DNA of 64,000 bases from Halalkalicoccus sp. CGA53 (GCF_036429475.1 NZ_CP144125.1:3055521-3119520), one strand, 5' to 3'; shown: positions 36,085 through 46,494, numbered from the stretch's first letter. The notes: generated by a model not told the origin, from the sequence alone. Program-made: numbers and translations.

Positions 36085-37497
36085 CTAGAGCGCCCCCTTG
36101 AGCGTCACGTCGCGGGCGAAATAAAGGTACCAGCCGGCGGTGCCCGCCATGACGGCCAGACCGATCAGCTGCGAGGCGGGCTGCATGAACCCGATGAGCG
36201 CGAAGCTCGCGAGCGCCCCCAGCACGGGGACGACCGGGTAGCCCGGCACGCGGAACGCGGGATCGTACCACTCGGGCTCGTTCCGACGGAGCGCGATCAG
36301 CGCGACGCAGATCAGCCCGTACATCAGCAGGTGGAGGAAGGAGGCGACCTCCGCGAGCACCTCGACCCGACCAGTCGCCGTCAGGACGAGGATCGGGCCG
36401 CCGGCGAGGCCGAGCGCGACGTGTGGCGTGCCGTACTTCAGGTTGATCCGGCTGGCCCACCGCGGTAGGATCGCGTCCTTCGAGACGGCGTAGATCGCCC
36501 GTGAGGTGCTCAGGATCGAGGCGTTCGCGCTCGACATCGTCGCCAGCAGGCCGCCGAGGACGATCGCGAGGGCACCCGCGGGCCCGAGGAAGTGGCGGCC
36601 GACCTCGACCATCGCCGTCTCGCCGAGCGTTGCCAGCTGCTCGCTGCCGAACGCGCTCGTCGCGACGAAGACCGTGACGACGTAGAGCACCCCCACGACG
36701 ATGACCGAGCCGACCATCGCCAGCGGGAGGTTCCTGCCCGGGTCTTTCATCTCGCCGGCGACGGTGGCGATCTGTGCGAACCCCAGGTAGGAGGTGAACA
36801 CCAGCGCGGCCGTCGTCAGCACCGGGAACGTCCCGAAGGGGGCGAACGCCTCCGGCGCGGTCGGTTCGCCGACGATCCCCACCGCGTCGAGGGTGCCGAC
36901 CGAGAGGAAGACGACGAGGATCGACAGCAACAGCGCGACGATCCCGTTCTGGAGCTTCGCGGCGTTCTCGGTCCCCGTCACGTTCAGGACGGTGAACCCG
37001 GCGCCGAAGGCCAGCGCGAGCGGGATCACGAGCCCGGTGCCGACCGCCACCCCGATCTCCGCGAGCGCGTCGACGGCGTAGTAGCCGAAGCCGACCAGGT
37101 AGAACGCGGTCGCGAACACCAGCCCGAACCACAGCGACAGTCCGACGACGGCGCCGGCGAACGCGCCCAGCCCACGGGAGATGAAGTAGTAGCCGCCGCC
37201 GCTTTTCGGCATCGCGGTCGCGAGTTCGGAGGCCGGGAGCGCGACGAGCAACGCGACGACGGCGCCGATCGCGAACGAGGCGGCCGCGGCCGGCCCCGCC
37301 CGACCCGCCGCGATCCCCGGGAAGACGAAGATACCCGCGCCGATCATCGTCCCGATACCGATCGCGAGACCTCCGGAGAGCCCGAGCGTCCGCTCGAGTT
37401 CGCCCTCGTCGGTGTGCGTCGCCTCGTCGGTCTCGACGACGGTCTCGACGATCGGTCCCTCACCTTCGATGTTCCGACCGCCGGGCTCCTCGCTCAT
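36085..37497 (-). CDS. APC-family amino acid permease
   Basis: A 470-residue transporter with about twelve helices. The first-helix APC signature is [20 protein letters not shown], followed by [19 protein letters not shown]. Substrate is presumed to be an amino acid or polyamine by exchange or proton symport. Unlike the paralogue at 52400 it lacks a fused Usp tail; instead the Usp protein is encoded separately with zero spacing (35386-36084). This suggests the same partnership in split form. Confidence 0.9.
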   Translation of the reverse strand: MSEEPGGRNIEGEGPIVETVVETDEATHTDEGELERTLGLSGGLAIGIGTMIGAGIFVFPGIAAGRAGPAAAASFAIGAVVALLVALPASELATAMPKSGGGYYFISRGLGAFAGAVVGLSLWFGLVFATAFYLVGFGYYAVDALAEIGVAVGTGLVIPLALAFGAGFTVLNVTGTENAAKLQNGIVALLLSILVVFLSVGTLDAVGIVGEPTAPEAFAPFGTFPVLTTAALVFTSYLGFAQIATVAGEMKDPGRNLPLAMVGSVIVVGVLYVVTVFVATSAFGSEQLATLGETAMVEVGRHFLGPAGALAIVLGGLLATMSSANASILSTSRAIYAVSKDAILPRWASRINLKYGTPHVALGLAGGPILVLTATGRVEVLAEVASFLHLLMYGLICVALIALRRNEPEWYDPAFRVPGYPVVPVLGALASFALIGFMQPASQLIGLAVMAGTAGWYLYFARDVTLKGAL

Positions 37498-37595
37498 ACG
37501 TCTCGGAGTGTGCCGGGCCGCCGACTTATGCGTGGTCCCTTCTCGGTCCGGGACCGATAGGGCTCCGATCCGGCCGCCCGGACGCCGGTTCGGGG

Positions 37596-38009
37596 CTACT
37601 CGCCGTCGAACTCGATCGCCGCGGAGTTGATGCAGTAGCGCTCGCCGGTCGGCTGCGGGCCGTCCTCGAAGACGTGGCCGAGGTGGCCCTCACAGCGCGC
37701 ACAGACGACTTCTGTTCTCACCATCCCGTGACTGCGGTCGGGCCGGCGCTCGATCGCCGCCTCGTCGACCGCGTCGAAGAAACTCGGCCAGCCACAGCCG
37801 TGGTCGAACTTCGTCTCCCCGTCGAAGAGGACGGCGCCACAGCCCGCACACCGGTAGCTGCCGTCTTCGAAGTGGTCGACGTACTCGCCGGTGTGTGGCC
37901 GTTCGGTGCCCGCCTCGCGCAGGATTCGGTACTGTTCGTCGGTGAGCCGTTCGCGCCACTCGTCTTCTGAGTCGGGAAGCGACGACTCGGTAGTGTCGGG
38001 GTGTGTCAT
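37596..38009 (-). CDS. msrB: Peptide-methionine (R)-S-oxide reductase
   Basis: A 137-residue MsrB. Two zinc-binding CxxC pairs (CAGCG and [12 protein letters not shown]), the motif [10 protein letters not shown] and the catalytic Cys in [12 protein letters not shown] are all present, so it should repair the R epimer of oxidised methionine. ATG 38009 is followed by a short acidic lead. No msrA next to it. Confidence 0.95.
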   Translation of the reverse strand: MTHPDTTESSLPDSEDEWRERLTDEQYRILREAGTERPHTGEYVDHFEDGSYRCAGCGAVLFDGETKFDHGCGWPSFFDAVDEAAIERRPDRSHGMVRTEVVCARCEGHLGHVFEDGPQPTGERYCINSAAIEFDGE

Positions 38010-38055
38010 AAATCGGAGCCAGAGGTGAGTCCGGCCTCGCGTGGTCCAGCGGGCC

Positions 38056-39993
38056 TTAGGAGGGAGTGCGTATAACTGTACCCGTCGGAGGAGTGGCCGT
38101 CGGCGACCGGTAGCGCTCGCGTTCGGCGATCGGAACGCTGACGCCGTCGGTCTCGACCACGACGCGGGTCGTCTCGCCCTCCTCGACCGTCGAGAACGAG
38201 AGGTCACCGACCGTGACCACCTCGCCTGCCGCGGGGATCGGTGCGGACCCGGCGGGTTCGCCGTCCGTCTCGACCACGAGGTCGAAACCCTCCCGGGTCG
38301 GGACCACCTCGACCGCGTGGCCGTCGAGGTCCGCGCTCGCCCGGACCGGATCGGAGGTGAACGCGCGGGTCGTCCCCTCTTCGCTCTCGGGGGTGATGTC
38401 GACCGCGTACGCCGTCCCGGTGCCAAGGACCTCCCAGCCGGTGCGCTCGACGGTGACGCTCTCGCGCCAGCCGATCCCGCCGACGGTGACGGTCTCTCTC
38501 CCCTCGAACGCGAGTATCTCCTCGGTGACGGCGACCGTCCAGAGCTCCCGGTCGTCGCTGACGACGATGACGCCGCTCGCGTTCCCGCTCCCGGTGGCCT
38601 CCTCCCCGACGTCGACGATCCACTCCTGTCCGGCGGTGGCGTTCTCCTCGTAGGTCACCGCGTAATCGCCGGCCGTCACGGCGTTCGTCCCCGGCATCGC
38701 GTCGCCCCCGACGGCGACCAGCCCCAGCGGGACGCTCACGAGCGCGAGGACGAGCGTGAGCACCGCGAGGCAGACGACGCCCGCGGTACGACGGGAGACC
38801 GGCGTCGGGAGGATCCGATCGGGCAGCAGCGGCGGGAGTCCGGGGACCGCGAGGACCGCCGCGAGGAGCGCGAGGGCCACGACGGACACGACGACCGCCT
38901 CCCCGGTGACGAGCACGCCGGCGACCCCGCCGACGAACGCGAGGCCGACGAGCGCGAGCCACCCGTGGGCGAGCGTCCGCCGGGACGGCACGCGCCCGAA
39001 CCTACCGAACGGGCGTGGGATCGCTCGCTCGCTCCCCGCACCGGCCACGGCGACCACGAGCGCGAGGACGAGCACCATCACCGCGCCGACCCCCTGGTAG
39101 AGGGCGTACTCGTTCTCCCCCACGGACCAGGCCAACAGCCAGAGCGACTGGACCGATCCGACGACGAGGACGCCGAAGACGAGCGCCCCGAACGACGGGT
39201 GACGCCGGCGGCGCGACAGCAGGGCGGCCGCGAGCAGGGCCCCGAGCAGGAAGCCGAGGAGGTGCGCGTGGAAGCCGATCCCGGCCCAACCGGGTGGGAG
39301 CGGCGGACCGACCTCGACCGTCTCGCGGACGACCGGCCGGGCGAACGCCTCGGCCAGGAACGAGACGGTCGAGGTGACCACGACGCCGACGACGGCCGAG
39401 AGGGGACGGAGGACGAGCGCGAAGCCGACGATGGCGAAGACTGCACCCGAGAAGCCCAGTCCCGGCCCGAGCGAGAAGACGGCCGTGAGGAGCGCGACCG
39501 CGAGCATGATGCCCGGGACGACGACGAGCGCGCGGATCCAGGGCCTGGAGAGGGGCCCCCGTCGTCCGCCGTCGGCCAGGTGTTCCGTGCGCTCGGCTAC
39601 CGACCTCGTCCCCACGGTTCGCTCGGACCGGGGGTAGTGGCCCCAGGCGTGTTCGGCGATGGCCCCGAAGACGAGCGTCGCTACCATGTTCGAGAGGAGG
39701 TGGTCGGGACCGCCGTGGGCGAACCCCGCGGTGGCGAGTCCCGTCGGGTAGAGGTACGACCACGAGACGAACGCGAACGTGACCGGGTCGTCCCAGTGTC
39801 GGGCTCCCCCCTGGACGGCGAGGTAGAACGCGACGACGAGCGCGACGGTGAGGAGGGTCCCCCACGGGACGCCGTAGAGCAGTCGATCCGCGGCGGCCGC
39901 CCGCCAGCGCCCGCGACCGTCGACGTACCACGCGATGCCGACCGTGAGCGCGAGTGCGAGGGCGAAGACGACCTGTGTCGGCGTGACCGGCAT
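38056..39993 (-). CDS. Rhomboid-family intramembrane serine protease with long C-terminal domain
   Basis: A 645-residue membrane protein. The catalytic dyad is visible as Ser in [10 protein letters not shown] and His in [13 protein letters not shown], with [11 protein letters not shown] in the upstream conserved loop. After about ten helices a C-terminal extension of about 240 residues follows (from about [15 protein letters not shown]), made of beta-strand-rich acidic sequence that is probably outside the cell. Rhomboids cut membrane-anchored substrates within or near the bilayer; here the tail may bind substrate. A second TM cluster between the core and tail is unusual for the family. Confidence 0.87.
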   Translation of the reverse strand: MPVTPTQVVFALALALTVGIAWYVDGRGRWRAAAADRLLYGVPWGTLLTVALVVAFYLAVQGGARHWDDPVTFAFVSWSYLYPTGLATAGFAHGGPDHLLSNMVATLVFGAIAEHAWGHYPRSERTVGTRSVAERTEHLADGGRRGPLSRPWIRALVVVPGIMLAVALLTAVFSLGPGLGFSGAVFAIVGFALVLRPLSAVVGVVVTSTVSFLAEAFARPVVRETVEVGPPLPPGWAGIGFHAHLLGFLLGALLAAALLSRRRRHPSFGALVFGVLVVGSVQSLWLLAWSVGENEYALYQGVGAVMVLVLALVVAVAGAGSERAIPRPFGRFGRVPSRRTLAHGWLALVGLAFVGGVAGVLVTGEAVVVSVVALALLAAVLAVPGLPPLLPDRILPTPVSRRTAGVVCLAVLTLVLALVSVPLGLVAVGGDAMPGTNAVTAGDYAVTYEENATAGQEWIVDVGEEATGSGNASGVIVVSDDRELWTVAVTEEILAFEGRETVTVGGIGWRESVTVERTGWEVLGTGTAYAVDITPESEEGTTRAFTSDPVRASADLDGHAVEVVPTREGFDLVVETDGEPAGSAPIPAAGEVVTVGDLSFSTVEEGETTRVVVETDGVSVPIAERERYRSPTATPPTGTVIRTPS

Positions 39994-40120
39994 CGTGTTG
40001 GTAGGGAGATAGCACGCACCGCCATAGCTCGGTCGGTACGTGCGGTGACGCCGATCCGATCTCGGTCGTCGGTTGGCCCCGCCGTTCCAGCCACGACGAG
40101 GACGCCGACGGAGGCGTCGA

Positions 40121-40633
40121 TCAGGCGGTCTCGGTTTCGGGTTCCTCGGAGACCTGTTCGAGCACCTCGCCGGGCATCGGATCTCCCTCGCGTTCCCGGA
40201 CGGTCCCGCCGACGACGATCGCGGCCGCGATCAGCACGAGGTTCTTCACGATGTACTGGCCCTCGAGCGTCGGTGCGTACGGGGCTGCGATCCACGTCAC
40301 CTCCGGGAGGAGCACCAGCGGGAGGAACGTCCCCGGCATCTGGACGAACAGCAGGAGGACCCCGAGGCGGAGCAACGGGCGATAGAGCAGACAGAGCCCG
40401 ATCGTCACCTCCCACCAGCCGAGGATCGGGACGAACAGCTCTGGTGGGACGACGTAGACCGTGTTCGCGACGAGGTCGGCCGCGGGACTCCTCCCGAGCG
40501 GTTTGAGCAGGCCGAACCAGACGAACGTCACGCCCAGCGAGTACCGGAGCAGTCGGAGTCCGTGACGGCGCATCCGTCGTGCGATCGTCCGGTCGATTCG
40601 CTCCGCGGCGTGGACGAGTTCGGTTCGGTCCAT
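40121..40633 (-). CDS. DoxX-like membrane protein
   Basis: A 170-residue protein with about four helices. The block LLRYSLGVTFVWFGLLKPLG and the later LGWWEVTIGLCLLY are typical of the DoxX/SURF4 superfamily, for which quinone-linked oxidoreductase or thiosulfate-related functions are proposed for some members. The C-terminus is acidic. Not adjacent to any oxidoreductase. Function not shown. Confidence 0.75.
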   Translation of the reverse strand: MDRTELVHAAERIDRTIARRMRRHGLRLLRYSLGVTFVWFGLLKPLGRSPAADLVANTVYVVPPELFVPILGWWEVTIGLCLLYRPLLRLGVLLLFVQMPGTFLPLVLLPEVTWIAAPYAPTLEGQYIVKNLVLIAAAIVVGGTVREREGDPMPGEVLEQVSEEPETETA

Positions 40634-40925
40634 GAGGACGGTCCCGTCTCCACGTTCGGACCAAACCCCTAAAACACCTTCGTGACGGCTCTACGTTCGG
40701 GAATCCTCGGAAATCGGCAGTGACGATCACCCTGAGGAGTCGGGCCGTTCCGCGTACCGGATCGGGTCGCACACGCCGAGGCTCTGGAACGCCGCTGCCC
40801 GCGTCGCTAGAAGGGCGGTGCGGACCGCTTCGAGGCACTCCGTCGGCTGGGGGAGGCGGGAAGCTCGGCCGGTGGAGATTCGCGACGGCGACTCGCACCC
40901 GTCGAGCGGCAGTAGCGGGTCCACG

Positions 40926-42311
40926 CTACCCGAGGAGCGCGGATGCCCGGGCGGCAACCGTCGGACGCATCCGGGAGAGCGACGAATCGAGCGCCTCGAC
41001 GAAGCGATCGACCTCTGATTCGTCCATCGGTGTCGAGAGACAGCCCATGAGCGTCGGCGCGAGACGGACGCCCTCCTCCATGAGTTCGTGGAACAGTCGG
41101 CGTTCGAGCGCACCGACACCGTCCGTATCGCGGAACGTCTCTACGGGATGGGGCGTCAGGTAGAGGGCGAACAGCGACCCGACCCGGTTGACCTGGAGCG
41201 TCATCCCCCGGTCGGCGATCACGTCACGGCTCGCGGTCGCCAGGTTCGCACCCAGCTCGTCGAGGCACTCGACGGCGCGTTCGTCGAAGCGCTCAAGGGT
41301 AGCCAGACCGGCCGACGCGGTGACCGGATTCGCGTTGAAGGTACCGGAGTGGACGACGGTCGAGCCACCACGCGGGTCGAAGGGCGCCATGAGTTCCTCG
41401 CGACCGCCGAACCCGCCCACCGGGAAGCCGCCGCCGACGACCTTCCCGTAGGTGACCAGGTCCGGTTCGACGTCCAGGGCGGCGTGGGCACCCCCGTACG
41501 CGACGCGAAACGAGATCACCTCGTCGAAGATCAGCGGGACGTCCTCACGATCGGTCCACTCCGAGAGCGTCCCGAGGAAGTCGCCGTCGATCGGGATCAC
41601 GGCCGACCCCATGTACGGCGCGACCAGCACGCCCGCCAGCTCCTCCCGATGGCGGTCGAGCTTCTCGACGGTGGCCCCGGCGTCGTTGAACGGGAGCGCG
41701 ATGACCTCCTCCCGTTTCGAGGTGGGGACGCCCGCCGAGTCGGGGACGCTCTCGGGGTCGTCGGCCGGTCCGGCCAGGTGGCGCGGGGGGTGAACGCTCA
41801 CCTGTGCGTCGTCGTGGGTGCCGTGGTAGGCCCCCTCGAACTTGGCGATCACGTCGTTCCCGGTGTACGCACGGGCCGCCCGGATCGCGTTCATCGTCGC
41901 CTCGGTCCCCGAGTTGGTAAAGCGTACCTTCTCGACCGCCGGGGCGCGCTCGACGAGGTGGCGCGCCAGGTCGATCTCGTCCGGCGTCGGTCCGCCCGGG
42001 GCGCTCCCCCTGTGAACCGCGTCGATGGCGGCCTCGACGCTCTCGGGTGGGGCGTGACCGTGGATCAGCGACGTGTAGTTGTTGAGGAGGTCGAGGTACT
42101 CGGTACCGTCGGCGTCGGTGACGTACGCACCCTCGCCGCCGACGAGGTAGGTCGGGTACGGCTCGTAGTAGAGCACCTCACGCGTGTTCCCGCCGGGCAG
42201 GTACTCACACGCCTCCTCGTAGTGCGCTCTGGAGGCCTCCGTCCGCTCGTGGTATCGCTCGACGACCGAGCGCTCGCGTTCCGCGTTCGACTCCCTGGTC
42301 CGTTCTGCCAT
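40926..42311 (-). CDS. Class III aminotransferase, GSA aminomutase-like
   Basis: A 461-residue PLP enzyme. Blocks for fold type I class III enzymes are seen: GTEATMNAIRAARAYTG, KFEGAYHGTHDD, LIFDEVISFRVA, and the PLP lysine in DLVTYGKVVGGGFPVGGFGG. Layout resembles glutamate-1-semialdehyde 2,1-aminomutase (HemL), but the class III family has many members and no tetrapyrrole genes are next to it, so it may be another aminotransferase. ATG 42311 chosen (MAERTRESNAE). Confidence 0.85.
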   Translation of the reverse strand: MAERTRESNAERERSVVERYHERTEASRAHYEEACEYLPGGNTREVLYYEPYPTYLVGGEGAYVTDADGTEYLDLLNNYTSLIHGHAPPESVEAAIDAVHRGSAPGGPTPDEIDLARHLVERAPAVEKVRFTNSGTEATMNAIRAARAYTGNDVIAKFEGAYHGTHDDAQVSVHPPRHLAGPADDPESVPDSAGVPTSKREEVIALPFNDAGATVEKLDRHREELAGVLVAPYMGSAVIPIDGDFLGTLSEWTDREDVPLIFDEVISFRVAYGGAHAALDVEPDLVTYGKVVGGGFPVGGFGGREELMAPFDPRGGSTVVHSGTFNANPVTASAGLATLERFDERAVECLDELGANLATASRDVIADRGMTLQVNRVGSLFALYLTPHPVETFRDTDGVGALERRLFHELMEEGVRLAPTLMGCLSTPMDESEVDRFVEALDSSLSRMRPTVAARASALLG

Positions 42312-42576
42312 GGTCGGCTCTCGAGCGTCTCCGTCATAAAACGCCCCCCGACCCGGGCGTTTCGACGGGGCACCCGACCGTCGACGTTCACCGCCCCGGC
42401 GCGTCGTCCCACAGGTCGACGTACAGCCGCGGCGTACGACGAAAGCCACACTCCATCATCCGATTCCTGGTTTCGGCCGGTCGTTCACGGGTCGCGCCCG
42501 TCGTGACCCCCTCGTGGAAATCGCGATCGAACCGGCGTGGGAAGAGTTATGCATCCCGAGAGTAAAGCATGTGTAT

Positions 42577-42870
42577 ATGTCGAATGCCGATACCGGAACC
42601 GACGACGGCCCGGAGACGGTCCAGATCAACCTCCGACTGAGTAGAGCCTTCCTCGAAGACATCGACGCGACATGGGAGGAACAGGGGTTCAACTCCCGTA
42701 GCGAGTTCCTCCGCTATGCGGCCCGGGACGCGGTGAAACACCCCGAGTTCTCCCGGGAAGGATGGAAACAGATCGCCGCGAGCGAACACGAACTCAGAAG
42801 CGGTCGCGCGGAACTGGTTTCGCGGCAGGACGTCCTCGAGATGATGAACCGTAGCGAAGACGATGAATGA
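42577..42870 (+). CDS. Ribbon-helix-helix antitoxin
   Basis: A 97-residue protein from ATG 42577. The N-terminal ribbon-helix-helix pattern is clear (VQINLRLSRAFLEDIDATWEEQ region, followed by NSRSEFLRYAARDA), after which a charged tail follows that would neutralise the toxin. The ATG of the RelE-like toxin lies eight bases inside its end, the classic antitoxin-toxin coupling. It would repress its own promoter. The toxin partner is broken. Confidence 0.85.
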   Translation: MSNADTGTDDGPETVQINLRLSRAFLEDIDATWEEQGFNSRSEFLRYAARDAVKHPEFSREGWKQIAASEHELRSGRAELVSRQDVLEMMNRSEDDE

Positions 42871-43144
42871 CGAGGCGTGGACGTGGAAGCTCACGCCACG
42901 CGCAGCGAATCAGTTCGACCGGTTCGATTCACACGTTCAGGATCGAATCGTCTCGAAACTCGACGAGGTCGTGAACTCCGAATGGCGAGAACCGGGTGAT
43001 TTCCTCGAACCCCTCACCGGTGGACCATTCTCTTAACTCCGCGTCGGCCAGTACCGACTCGCGCGTACGCTCGACCATGACGAATCAGTCCTCGAAGTAC
43101 ACCGGATCGAACACCGAAGCGGGGCCTACACTGCCGACGACTGG
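42863..43144 (+). pseudogene. RelE/ParE-like toxin gene interrupted by an in-frame stop
   Basis: The frame begins MNDEAWTWKLTPRAANQFDRF, a RelE/ParE-type start, and runs to residue 57 where TAA at 43034-43036 stops it. Reading on in the same frame gives LRVGQYRLARTLDHDES, then VLEVHRIEHRSGAYTADDW, the expected second half of the toxin. The stop replaces one residue (family position where Lys or Arg is common; AAA or AAG to TAA is a one-base change). The truncated 57-residue product would lack the last strands and the catalytic residues, so the toxin should be inactive. Confidence 0.8.
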
Positions 43145-43262
43145 TCACCTCCCCGGCGAGCGGGTCGACGTGAAGCGGGGGGTGTACCGATAGCCCGTCT
43201 CGTGGGCGATCGGGCGGCACCTGCGCGCCGTCGCTTATCCGGGCGGCGCACCCAGATCACCC

Positions 43263-44273
43263 ATGAACGTGAGCAAGGCGTTTCTGGTTCTGCTCGTCCT
43301 GGCGGTCACGTACGTCTCGGCACTGCTCGTCGAGCCGTTCCTCCAGTTCGTCCTCGCCGCGGTGTTGCTCGCGTACGTCCTCTTCCCGCTCCACCGGCGG
43401 CTCGAGCCGCGAGTCGGGAGCGCCATCTCCGCGCTCGTCCTCGTCGTCGGGGCGACGCTCGCGGTCGCCGTTCCGCTGGTCGTGCTCGTGGCGTACGTCG
43501 CGGCCGAGGCGATCGACCTCGCGGGGGACATCGACGAGGGCGACGTCGAACTCCAGGCGCTCGAGGAGGGGATCGAGGACCTGACCGGCTTCGACGTGAA
43601 TCTCGCGGAGACGGTCTCCGGATCGGTCGAGACCGTCGTGGAACTCGCCTTCGGGAGCGCGACCGACGTCTTCGCCTCGTTCGTTCACACGCTGATCGGC
43701 CTCGGCCTCGCCGCGTTCATCCTCTTCTACCTGCTGAAAGACGGGGCGGCGCTGATGGACTGGCTCAGGGACAGGCTGCCGCTCCCGCCGACCGTGATCG
43801 AGGACCTGCTCGACGGGGTCTCGGAGATCACGTGGGCCGTGCTCGTTGGCCACGTCGCGGTCGCCGTGATCCAGGGTGTGATCGCCGGCGTCGGCCTGTT
43901 CGCGACGGGCGTCCCGAACGTCGCCTTCTTCACCGCCCTCATGATCATCCTCGCGCTGATCCCCGCGATCGGCACGTTCGTGATCTGGGCGCCGGCCGCC
44001 GCGTGGCTCGTCTGGACCGGCGAGCCGGTCCTGGGCGGTGCGCTGTTCGTCTACGGCACGGTCGTCGTCGGCATCTCCGACGAGTTCCTCCGCCCGCTGA
44101 TCGTGGGCCGGGCGGACGTGAGCCCGAGCGTCATCATCGTCGGCGTGATCGGCGGGCTCTACCTGATGGGCTTCATCGGGCTCTTCTTCGGCCCGATCGT
44201 CGTCGCCTCGCTCAAGGTGGTCGTCGAGACGTTCGACGAGCACTACGACAGCCTGGAGCTGTTGAGCACCTGA
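43263..44273 (+). CDS. AI-2E/UPF0118 family transporter
   Basis: A 336-residue membrane protein with about eight helices. Family blocks are FLQFVLAAVLLAYVLFPLHRRLE in the first part, a soluble middle region (DIDEGDVELQALEEGIEDL), and the C-terminal LRPLIVGRADVSPSVIIVG. The family name comes from autoinducer-2 export, but members from halophilic bacteria have been reported as Na+(K+)/H+ antiporters. Its place at the edge of a cation-transport island makes that reading attractive here. Confidence 0.88.
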   Translation: MNVSKAFLVLLVLAVTYVSALLVEPFLQFVLAAVLLAYVLFPLHRRLEPRVGSAISALVLVVGATLAVAVPLVVLVAYVAAEAIDLAGDIDEGDVELQALEEGIEDLTGFDVNLAETVSGSVETVVELAFGSATDVFASFVHTLIGLGLAAFILFYLLKDGAALMDWLRDRLPLPPTVIEDLLDGVSEITWAVLVGHVAVAVIQGVIAGVGLFATGVPNVAFFTALMIILALIPAIGTFVIWAPAAAWLVWTGEPVLGGALFVYGTVVVGISDEFLRPLIVGRADVSPSVIIVGVIGGLYLMGFIGLFFGPIVVASLKVVVETFDEHYDSLELLST

Positions 44274-44357
44274 TTGTGTCGGCTGTAACTGGGTGAGGAT
44301 TCTCGACACCACGGGTGGTCGATACTCTCTCCCGACGTACAGCCGACAGTACGAGCC

Positions 44358-45518
44358 CTACAGCTCCCGCAAGAGGTGGTCCGCGGCCACCTCGGCGTCG
44401 TCGCCGTCGAGCGCCGACCGCGCGAGCAGTCGGCCGCCGATCGTCGCGGGGCTGATCACCACGTCCGCGCCGGCGCGTTCGAGCTTCGCGACGTTGTTCC
44501 GGTCCGTGGCGGCCGAGACGATGTGGACCTCCGGATTGAGGTGACGCGCGGTGAGGATACACAGCGCGTCCTGTGCGTCGCTCTCCGTCGCGACGACGAC
44601 CGCCCGAGCGCGCTCCAGCCCGGCACGGAGCAGCGGGTCGTCCTCGGAGGGATCGGCCCGAAGTCGGGGGTAGCCACGCTCTGCGAGCCCCTCGTGATCG
44701 CTCCGGGAGACGATGACGAACGGGACCCGTCCGTCGAGGTCCTGTACGATCGGTTCAGTGAGGTCGCCGTAGCCGAGCACCAGTACGTGGTCGTCGAGCG
44801 AGTCGAGGTCTGTGTCTGTCATCTTTCCGAGTGCCGTGGTGAACCGTGCCTGTATCGCCGGACCGAGCAGCGCGCCGAGGGCGACCGCGAAGCTGGAGGT
44901 ACCCACTAAGAGCACCGAGAGCGCGAACAGGCGCGCGCCCTGTGCCTCGGGGCTCGCCGTCGCGTCGCCGAACCCGACGGTGCTCGCGGTGACGAGCGTG
45001 AAGTAGAAGGCGTCGAGCAGCGTCTCGACCCCGTCGAACTCCTCTCTGAGCGCGTAGGTGCCGAACGTCCCGTAGGCGAGCGATCCGACGAGCGCGAGGC
45101 CCGCCGCGATCTGGGCAGTGGTCAGATCGATCGACCGTCGGTACGCCCTCCGGGTCGCCCAGACGTTCGGGATCGCGAGCAGCGAGAGCAGTACGAGGGG
45201 GACCGAGGCCGGACTCGACTGGACGAGCCCCTGGAACGCCGTCATCGGGAGGAGGACGATGGACATGTACCAGCCGATCCGGAGGCGGCTGTGAAGGCCG
45301 TAGGCACCCGCCAACATGAGAAATCCCGTCATCGCGCCGGTGAACCCCGCAGTCTGTTGAATCCACCTCGGAACGAGGTCGAGGTCGAGCAGCGTCGTCT
45401 GGAAGACCTCCTGGCCGATGTTCGCGACGCCGGTACCGATCGAGAGCACCGCGACCGCCGAGACGAGCCCGACGGTCAGCCGCGTACCGGAGAACCCCCG
45501 TCGCCGAAGCCAGCCCAT
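44358..45518 (-). CDS. Potassium channel with RCK (TrkA-N) domain
   Basis: A 386-residue protein. Five or six helices precede the pore loop, where the selectivity filter TVGFGD is intact (TLVTASTVGFGDATAS). After the inner helix a cytosolic RCK-N domain begins (HVLVLGYGDLTEPIVQDL) with a GYGDL variant of the glycine motif. It should pass K+ and be gated by nucleotide or ligand bound to the RCK part. No RCK-C domain is visible at the end. Convergent with the AI-2E family gene. Confidence 0.9.
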   Translation of the reverse strand: MGWLRRRGFSGTRLTVGLVSAVAVLSIGTGVANIGQEVFQTTLLDLDLVPRWIQQTAGFTGAMTGFLMLAGAYGLHSRLRIGWYMSIVLLPMTAFQGLVQSSPASVPLVLLSLLAIPNVWATRRAYRRSIDLTTAQIAAGLALVGSLAYGTFGTYALREEFDGVETLLDAFYFTLVTASTVGFGDATASPEAQGARLFALSVLLVGTSSFAVALGALLGPAIQARFTTALGKMTDTDLDSLDDHVLVLGYGDLTEPIVQDLDGRVPFVIVSRSDHEGLAERGYPRLRADPSEDDPLLRAGLERARAVVVATESDAQDALCILTARHLNPEVHIVSAATDRNNVAKLERAGADVVISPATIGGRLLARSALDGDDAEVAADHLLREL

Positions 45519-45549
45519 ACGGGGTGAACGCGACTCGTGGCTAAACCCG

Positions 45550-46032
45550 TTACTCGAACCGCGTCGAGAGGTGGGCGAAGCAGACGATCGCGACGACGAA
45601 CGGGAGCGCGAGCGAGAGTAGGAGGTAGGTCCGCGAGAGCGTGAGCGCCGGTTCAGCGCCCCCGGCGACGGTGAGCACGTAGAGCGTCTCGGCCGCCGCC
45701 ACGAACGAGAACGGCTCGCCCGCGACCCACCCGACGGCAGCGAGGCTCACCACCGTCGATCCGATCACCGCGAGCGTGTGGACGCCCGCCAACAGCGAGA
45801 GCCGAAGCGTCCGTTTCCAGCCCGGCGACGGTTCCGTCCCGTCGCCCGCGACCGGTCTCGCGACGTCGCCGGGTCGTCTCGAGGCGTCGACACCCCGTCG
45901 AGGCTCGTACGCCGCATCGGGATCCCGGCTCTCGTTCCACGCGGCGTACCCGTCGGTCTCCTTCCGGGAGCCGATCCCCTCGTCCGGACGCGCCTCGCGC
46001 GAGGGGAGGCGGTCGAGACGGCCAGAACTCAT
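45550..46032 (-). CDS. Membrane protein with long hydrophilic N-terminus
   Basis: A 160-residue protein. The first 70 residues are charged and low-complexity, followed by three hydrophobic segments (LAGVHTLAVIGSTVVSLAAV, then FVAAAETLYVLTVAGG, and TYLLLSLALPFVVAIVCFA). No family recognised. Start at ATG 46032; a later start nearer the first helix is possible, since the N-terminal part has little character. Confidence 0.55.
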   Translation of the reverse strand: MSSGRLDRLPSREARPDEGIGSRKETDGYAAWNESRDPDAAYEPRRGVDASRRPGDVARPVAGDGTEPSPGWKRTLRLSLLAGVHTLAVIGSTVVSLAAVGWVAGEPFSFVAAAETLYVLTVAGGAEPALTLSRTYLLLSLALPFVVAIVCFAHLSTRFE

Positions 46033-46082
46033 CGGTACCGACTAGACGTATCAGGATAAATATCTGTCGGCCCGAAGAGGGC

Positions 46083-46421
46083 TCACTGTCCGGCCTCGGC
46101 CTCGCGTTCGACGCGGAGCTCCGCCCGGGAGACGTGGCCGTCTATCCCGGCCGGGCTGACGGTGTCCCGCGGGAGGTGGGAGGTGCAGTTCCGACAACGG
46201 ACGAACGAGGGGCGGTTGAGCGACCGACAGAGCTGACACGGTCTGAGCGGGCACTCGCCGTCCCAGTCCTCGGGGACGAGTCCGCCCTCGATCGCCTGGC
46301 GGCGCTGTGTGCGGGCGCGTTCGATCTCGTCGTAGAGCCGGTCGTCCGCGGAGGCGAACATCCGGTGGGCGACGTAGAGCGCCGACAGCGAGAGGGCGAG
46401 GAGGAGGGCCTCGGGCGACAT
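46083..46421 (-). CDS. Membrane-anchored zinc-ribbon protein
   Basis: A 112-residue protein from ATG 46421. One N-terminal hydrophobic segment (PEALLLALSLSALYVAH) is followed by a charged helix and a zinc-ribbon-like block CPLRPCQLC...CRNC. The spacing of four Cys (CQLC and CRNC, 12 residues apart) supports one zinc ion. No known partner. A TATATA patch upstream of the ATG fits a promoter for a short-leader transcript. Probably a regulator or a membrane-linked binding protein; function unknown. Confidence 0.65.
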   Translation of the reverse strand: MSPEALLLALSLSALYVAHRMFASADDRLYDEIERARTQRRQAIEGGLVPEDWDGECPLRPCQLCRSLNRPSFVRCRNCTSHLPRDTVSPAGIDGHVSRAELRVEREAEAGQ

Positions 46422-46494
46422 CCGGTCGACCGGAGGGGCGGTGGTATATAATCGGTTCGCTAACGCCGAGCACCCCCGGGGGGTCACCCCCCGC

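Noticed and set aside
40634-40925. Possible short gene between the DoxX-like and aminotransferase genes; a minus frame ends with LEAVRTALLATRAAAFQSLGV
   Set aside because: The end looks protein-like, but the frame has no start in the gap and upstream it is the shadow of the aminotransferase. Left as intergenic.
42385-42453. Short minus-strand frame MECGFRRTPRLYVDLWDDAPG
   Set aside because: Only 22 codons, no conserved motif and no promoter. Looks plausible but cannot be supported.
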